This document shows positions 61,401-64,000 of a stretch of 64,000 bases of DNA, piece after piece. Position 1 is the first letter of the stretch. The number at the start of each line of letters is the position of its first letter. Below the pieces are notes generated by a model, which made no database searches, was not told where the DNA came from, and worked only from the letters and a program-made list of their open reading frames with translations. Source of the stretch: Thalassotalea_F euphylliae (lineage in GTDB: Bacteria; Pseudomonadota; Gammaproteobacteria; Enterobacterales; Alteromonadaceae); contig NZ_JBHUIB010000003.1 in NCBI RefSeq assembly GCF_042682785.1, positions 62,001 through 126,000 of the forward strand, written 5' to 3'. Made by a program: the position numbers and the translations under genes.

Positions 61401-61532
61401 GGTGAAGGTACAGAGCTATACCGTGGGGTAGGGGTAATCGTGTTGAGCGGTATTGTCGTGTCGACGTTATTGAGCTTAACGTTTTTGCCTGCGCTTTTGG
61501 TTTCCGTTATACGGGATAAAGAAGCTAGCTAG
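58407..61532 (+). CDS. RND efflux pump with altered proton-relay residues
   Basis: A 1041-residue RND transporter of AcrB size and topology. In TM4 the motif reads GMTVDNTIVVLEAI: Asp404 matches AcrB Asp407, but Asn405 replaces Asp408. In TM10 GTVVNNPILIVDQT has Asn946 where AcrB has Lys940. Such V-N-N pumps form a separate branch of RND proteins, so this is a branch trait rather than damage. Function in export is still likely, with the proton path modified. It is the last gene of the operon, closed by a 34-base palindromic terminator. Substrate unknown, siderophore-related export is possible given the Fur box. Confidence 0.93.
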   Translation: MISAAVHRGILVAVAVLISTILGIVAALNIPVQMIPDLEVRTITVQTGWPGATPQDVEKEILIEQERYLRSLSNLKRMVSYAEMGEASIQLEFPFGVDPNDALIRVNNALSQVPAYPENVDQPRLISSSFSGNAFMYFVLKPQAGNPLGLDVDLLRDYADDYIRPRMESVPGVSEVGVGGGAQRQIQIKVDAARLAKRGISLAQLRTAIRNRNKDTSAGDIESGKSRYLLRVIGRFEHLPELENLIISRQDEANILLKDVATVTLDHFETRGLSFKDGERSISLSVRRESGSNVLAIKEGILPVVEQINQELLVQNGLELMLTSDDVKYVKSSLENVWFNLGLGALLATLVMYFFLRSGKATLVGVIGIPLCTIAAFMALMMFGRTINVISLAGVAFAIGMTVDNTIVVLEAIVQAKRQGVSKIQAAINGVTDVWPAVLASTATTVLVFAPILFVEQEAGQLYSDIAIAISGAIIASMLVAIFVVPVALARLGKKEDLKQGKQFTLSKKWLGLAAYFTRSKAQARAATLIFFVAILGAAYSLMPAAEYLPEGEEPKAFSMMIAPPSYNLSEMKKIGAELRTYFDAFVEADKADFVAGKTNMPPLEYYSMSVSVGRIWFLSAPVDPANINQMMTAITEKFRSYPDMRAFSARGSIISSNDGGTRAVAVDIAGSDITELYTAADAVYQQANKLFDNPQINSEPNSLTLDQPLIEIKPRWQRLAELGINNNDFGYAVAAMSDGAYVDEFILDDDKVDIFMFSGQGNEQNLSELASTPMVTPQGQVLPLHAMADLVESKNSNSIRRVDGNRTVTVYIIPPRDVALETAEQAVREELLPALWREGKIAQGINVSISGAADQLEATKASLSGNFIIALVLSYLLLVAIFSHWRYPLFILATVPLGMAGGLLGLVLVNGINGLLASLGMAAYHQPFDMITMLGFLILLGTVVNNPILIVDQTRRFVLEGMKVKDAVLESVAKRLKPILMSTATTIFGLAPLVLIPGEGTELYRGVGVIVLSGIVVSTLLSLTFLPALLVSVIRDKEAS

Positions 61533-61546
61533 TATTAAATTTAGCA

Positions 61547-61580
61547 AGTAAAAAGCCGCTTTTAAAAGCGGCTTTTTACT
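61547..61580. terminator. Bidirectional 34-bp palindromic terminator
   Basis: AGTAAAAAGCCGCTTTT and its exact complement form a 34-base perfect palindrome between the convergent RND and serine hydrolase genes. The stem ends in T-runs on both strands. Confidence 0.93.
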
Positions 61581-61605
61581 ATTGAACAATTGGGATGTGA
61601 TTACA

Positions 61606-62793
61606 TTAAGACTTAATTCGCTTCTCTGGTGCTAGCTTGTACGCCTGAGACCAAAAGTCACTGGAGATTCGATTTATGGTGTTTGATTCCGCATTAATCA
61701 GCATGGCAAAACCTATACCCAGAGTCGGCGAGTAGCCGATATCTGCACGGTATCCCTCAACCCAACCTGAGTGATAGACGATAGGGTAGTCTTCAAATTG
61801 GTATATGCGCCAGCCGTAACCGTAGTGAGCATCTTCTAAATGCTTGCGCCAGTACTTTCGGCGAAGGTCTTTTCGCGTGCGAATACGCGGTGTAGTCATA
61901 TCTGCCAAAACTGCAGGCGTGATGACTTTTGGCGCGTGTCCTAAGTTGGCGATAAGCCACTTGCTTAAATCGGTAATGCTGGCGTTGATACCTGCTGCAG
62001 TTGGGACTTTGTAAAAATCTGGGTCGACTTTGACGGTTTTCCACACCAAACGAGTAACCGCCTTACCATTTCTGTCTTTTTTCCCTGTCTTGATGCGATT
62101 AATCAACACATGTGGTTTGGCACTATTTTTCTCTTCTTTAAATTGTGCCAAGCCAACAGACGCATTATCCATTTTTAGCGGCGTAAATAGACGTTGCTCA
62201 AGTAAATCTTCATAACTTTTCGCTTGGCTTTGCTCTATTGCGGGCTCTAAAAAGCCATACGCAATGTTTTGATAGCCGTAGCATTTTTCTGGTTGGCAAA
62301 TAGGGGTAACACGGTCAAAACGCTTAATGACTTTTTCCATACTCCAGTTTTCATGTAGTAGGTTGTCGTAAGCATTTGGCATTAAGCCTGTGGTGTGGCT
62401 CATGACGTGTTTTACTTTAATTTTCTTTGCAGCATTTTGTGTGGCTAAATTAAAGTGAGGCACATATTTAGTGATTGGATCTTCAAGGTTTAACACCTTC
62501 TCGTGCGCCAGCATGGTTGCAATAGTGGCTGCAAATGGCTTGGATACCGAGGCAAGGCGAAAAACAGTGTCTGGCGTGACTTTTTGCTTCTTCTTTGTAT
62601 CAAGGTAACCGAAGGTTTGAATATCGATAACTTTGTTATTTTTGATAATGGCGTAGGCGCCACCCGGAATATTTTTGTTATAAAGTTGAACGCCAACTTG
62701 TCGTTTAAACTTGTTAAGGAACTGCTCACTCGTATCAGCAAAAACTGATGGTGAAAGTAGGGCAAGCAGTGTAAGTAGAAAAAATCTCATCAT
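61606..62793 (-). CDS. Serine hydrolase of the class C beta-lactamase family
   Basis: A 395-residue exported protein with signal peptide (MMRFFLLTLLALLSPSVFA). It has the SxxK motif in LASVSKPFA (Ser82, Lys85), the Tyr-x-Asn motif in YGYQN (Tyr174, Asn176) and a late HSG in VYHSGWVEGYRAD. These are the active-site residues of AmpC-like penicillin-binding-protein relatives, which include esterases and peptidases; it is not necessarily a beta-lactamase. A longer reading from 62820 is possible. Confidence 0.93.
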   Translation of the reverse strand: MMRFFLLTLLALLSPSVFADTSEQFLNKFKRQVGVQLYNKNIPGGAYAIIKNNKVIDIQTFGYLDTKKKQKVTPDTVFRLASVSKPFAATIATMLAHEKVLNLEDPITKYVPHFNLATQNAAKKIKVKHVMSHTTGLMPNAYDNLLHENWSMEKVIKRFDRVTPICQPEKCYGYQNIAYGFLEPAIEQSQAKSYEDLLEQRLFTPLKMDNASVGLAQFKEEKNSAKPHVLINRIKTGKKDRNGKAVTRLVWKTVKVDPDFYKVPTAAGINASITDLSKWLIANLGHAPKVITPAVLADMTTPRIRTRKDLRRKYWRKHLEDAHYGYGWRIYQFEDYPIVYHSGWVEGYRADIGYSPTLGIGFAMLINAESNTINRISSDFWSQAYKLAPEKRIKS

Positions 62794-62949
62794 CACGCAT
62801 TGTGGCGGAAAAAGTGGCAAATAATACCGACTGAAATCTAAAAGTCTATGGGCACCTGATGACTTTTATATCGTATGCGTCAAAAAATGCCCAGCATCCT
62901 CCGAAATAATTAAGACAAATAAAGTGTAACGATTTTTAAATTCAACGAC

Positions 62950-63240
62950 TTATGCAATATGTGTCATCTCGTTCAAGGTAAATTCATCAACCGCACCTTC
63001 AACAGCGACTAAGTAGTCGGCCAGGTGTTTGTTGTTCATGTGTGTTTGCCACAGTTCACGCGACTCCCAGTTCTCATAAAACAGAAAATGAGCAGGGTTT
63101 TCGTTATCTTGATGCAAGTCATAGTTTATACAGCCTGCCTCTGCACGGGTAACGTCGATGAGCTTGAGAAGCTCTGCTTTTACCAAGTCAATTTTACTTT
63201 CATGTGCCTTGATATTAGCGACAATGGTCAGTTTACTCAT
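62950..63240 (-). CDS. Antibiotic biosynthesis monooxygenase (ABM) domain protein, YgiN-like
   Basis: A 96-residue ferredoxin-like fold protein: LTIVANIKAHESKIDLVKAE, then CINYDLHQDNENPAHFLFYEN and WESRELWQTHMN. This is the pattern of YgiN-type quinol monooxygenases, which oxidise quinols without cofactors and act with MdaB in E. coli. Transcribed alone on the minus strand, divergent from the beta-galactosidase gene. Confidence 0.93.
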   Translation of the reverse strand: MSKLTIVANIKAHESKIDLVKAELLKLIDVTRAEAGCINYDLHQDNENPAHFLFYENWESRELWQTHMNNKHLADYLVAVEGAVDEFTLNEMTHIA

Positions 63241-63467
63241 TTACATGTCCTCTGTTTATTCTAGGATTGTGGTTCATTTAGCATAGTCTTGAATAGCAGT
63301 ATCGGAAATTAATTCTGGTCTCACCGTAAACCTCAGGTTAATATTTATAGTATTAGTCATACAATTAAGTGCCGCTTGAAAAAACACCGGTATATCAGCG
63401 ATTATTAGCGCTAAATACCAAGCCAAATAAGCAAGAAAGCAAGCAGGCAAAACAGTGAGCAAACTGC

Positions 63468-64000
63468 ATGATCGGGATTAAAGATGTTGTTGCAAGAAGA
63501 GATTGGGAAAACCAGCTCTGCTTTCAGGTTAATCAAGTTAGGGCACATAGCCCGTTAAACGGCTATAAAAGTATTGAAGAGGCACTGACTAAGCAAAATA
63601 GCCAGCGAAGATTGCTAAACGGTGACTGGAATTTTCAGTTGTTTGATAAGCCAGAGTCGGTGACAGACGACTTCATCCAAGTAGGCTTTGAACCCGAAGG
63701 TGACAACTGGCGCACAATGCCCGTACCTGCGAATTGGCAACTACACGGTGTTGATAAGCCGATTTATTGCAATGTGAAATACCCCTTTGAGGTTAACCCG
63801 CCTTATGTGCCTGTGGAAAATCCAACAGGCTGTTATCACACCTGTTTTGATGTTGATGAAGATACGCTAAGCCAGTGTAACCATATCGTATTTGACGGTG
63901 TGAACTCGGCGTTTCACCTATGGTGTAATGGCTATTATGTTGGCTATTCGCAAGATAGCCGTTTGCCGAGCGAATTTAATGTATCACCTTTCCTTCAATG
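63468..64000 (+). CDS. lacZ: Beta-galactosidase, LacZ type (glycoside hydrolase family 2), 5' part
   Basis: The first 177 residues are in the window; the gene runs off the right edge. The visible part is typical of LacZ: RRDWENQLCFQVNQVRAHSPLN at the start (as an N-terminal pair of segments), LLNGDWNFQLFDKPE, VPANWQLHGVDKPIYCNVKYPF, then PTGCYHTCFDV, VFDGVNSAFHLWCNGYYVGYSQDSRLPSEF split over the jelly-roll domain. The TIM-barrel with the catalytic Glu residues is outside. It hydrolyses beta-galactosides. The ATG at 63468 is chosen because it begins the LacZ-like frame; the ribosome-binding site is weak. Confidence 0.93.
   Translation, partial: MIGIKDVVARRDWENQLCFQVNQVRAHSPLNGYKSIEEALTKQNSQRRLLNGDWNFQLFDKPESVTDDFIQVGFEPEGDNWRTMPVPANWQLHGVDKPIYCNVKYPFEVNPPYVPVENPTGCYHTCFDVDEDTLSQCNHIVFDGVNSAFHLWCNGYYVGYSQDSRLPSEFNVSPFLQ

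Noticed and set aside
63274..63462. 62-residue minus-strand open frame before lacZ
   Set aside because: No ribosome-binding site, no recognisable domain; looks like chance in AT-rich sequence.
1..64000. Mobile elements, CRISPR arrays, tRNA and rRNA genes
   Set aside because: I looked for transposase motifs, regularly spaced repeats, cloverleaf-type sequences and rRNA cores and saw none; a covariance-model scan would be decisive for small RNAs.

Overview
The window is an ordinary chromosomal stretch of a moderately AT-rich Gram-negative marine-type gammaproteobacterium, most likely Alteromonadales (Colwelliaceae, Alteromonadaceae or Pseudoalteromonadaceae). This rests on the mix of genes (two RND pumps, several LysR regulators, DUF1800/DUF1501 pair, PEP-CTERM protein, orphan periplasmic binding proteins, GGDEF protein, LacZ-type beta-galactosidase) and on lipoprotein and Tat signals. 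No 16S or other taxonomic marker is present. About 60 protein genes are supported. I see no rRNA, tRNA, CRISPR array, insertion sequence or prophage.

Layout: 1-5.8 kb holds an RND efflux operon (membrane fusion protein, pump, dehydrogenase) with a divergent LysR regulator. 5.8-11.1 kb holds a small lipoprotein, a decayed AraC-like gene, an SDR, a GST-like protein, a tandem DsbA/HCCA-fold protein and an MtfA-type peptidase. 11.1-16.5 kb has a dihaem cytochrome c fused to a rhodanese, then a tightly overlapping four-gene operon: DJ-1/PfpI protein, membrane-anchored alpha/beta hydrolase, response regulator, histidine kinase. 16.6-17.8 kb encodes an AraC-HTH/HDOD fusion and 18.0-18.7 kb a PEP-CTERM protein.

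The most notable system is at 18.9-23.9 kb: a Gram-negative stressosome operon. It encodes a globin-coupled RsbR, RsbS, the RsbT kinase, an RsbX phosphatase and a soluble hybrid histidine kinase (HisKA, HATPase, REC, REC, Hpt). Two details stand out. The RsbS-like protein has Ile-Asp where Bacillus RsbS has the phosphorylated serine, and the hybrid kinase begins with what looks like a degenerate RsbT-type GHKL domain. Related RsbRSTX plus two-component modules are known, for example in Vibrio vulnificus, so the module class is not new; these variations may be.

The rest: 23.9-32.3 kb carries housekeeping and stress genes (PhnA/YjdM, periplasmic binding protein, hydrolase, lipoprotein, fasciclin, ABC1 kinase, pirin, glutathionyl-hydroquinone reductase, DoxX). 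32.4-35.7 kb has a LysR gene and a PepSY membrane operon behind a good Fur-box match. 35.9-45.8 kb has an M3 peptidase lipoprotein, a binding protein, a diguanylate cyclase, an MFS exporter with its LysR regulator, and the DUF1501/DUF1800 pair. 46-48 kb is a two-component system. 48.6-56.2 kb is rich in electrophile and quinone defence: SDR, YdcH, LysR, quinone reductase, HxlR, MdaB, GST, a KefG-like protein and a KefB/C-like antiporter. 56.4-61.5 kb has a binding protein and a second RND pump behind a putative Fur box. The window closes with a class C beta-lactamase-like protein, a small monooxygenase and the 5' end of a beta-galactosidase gene.
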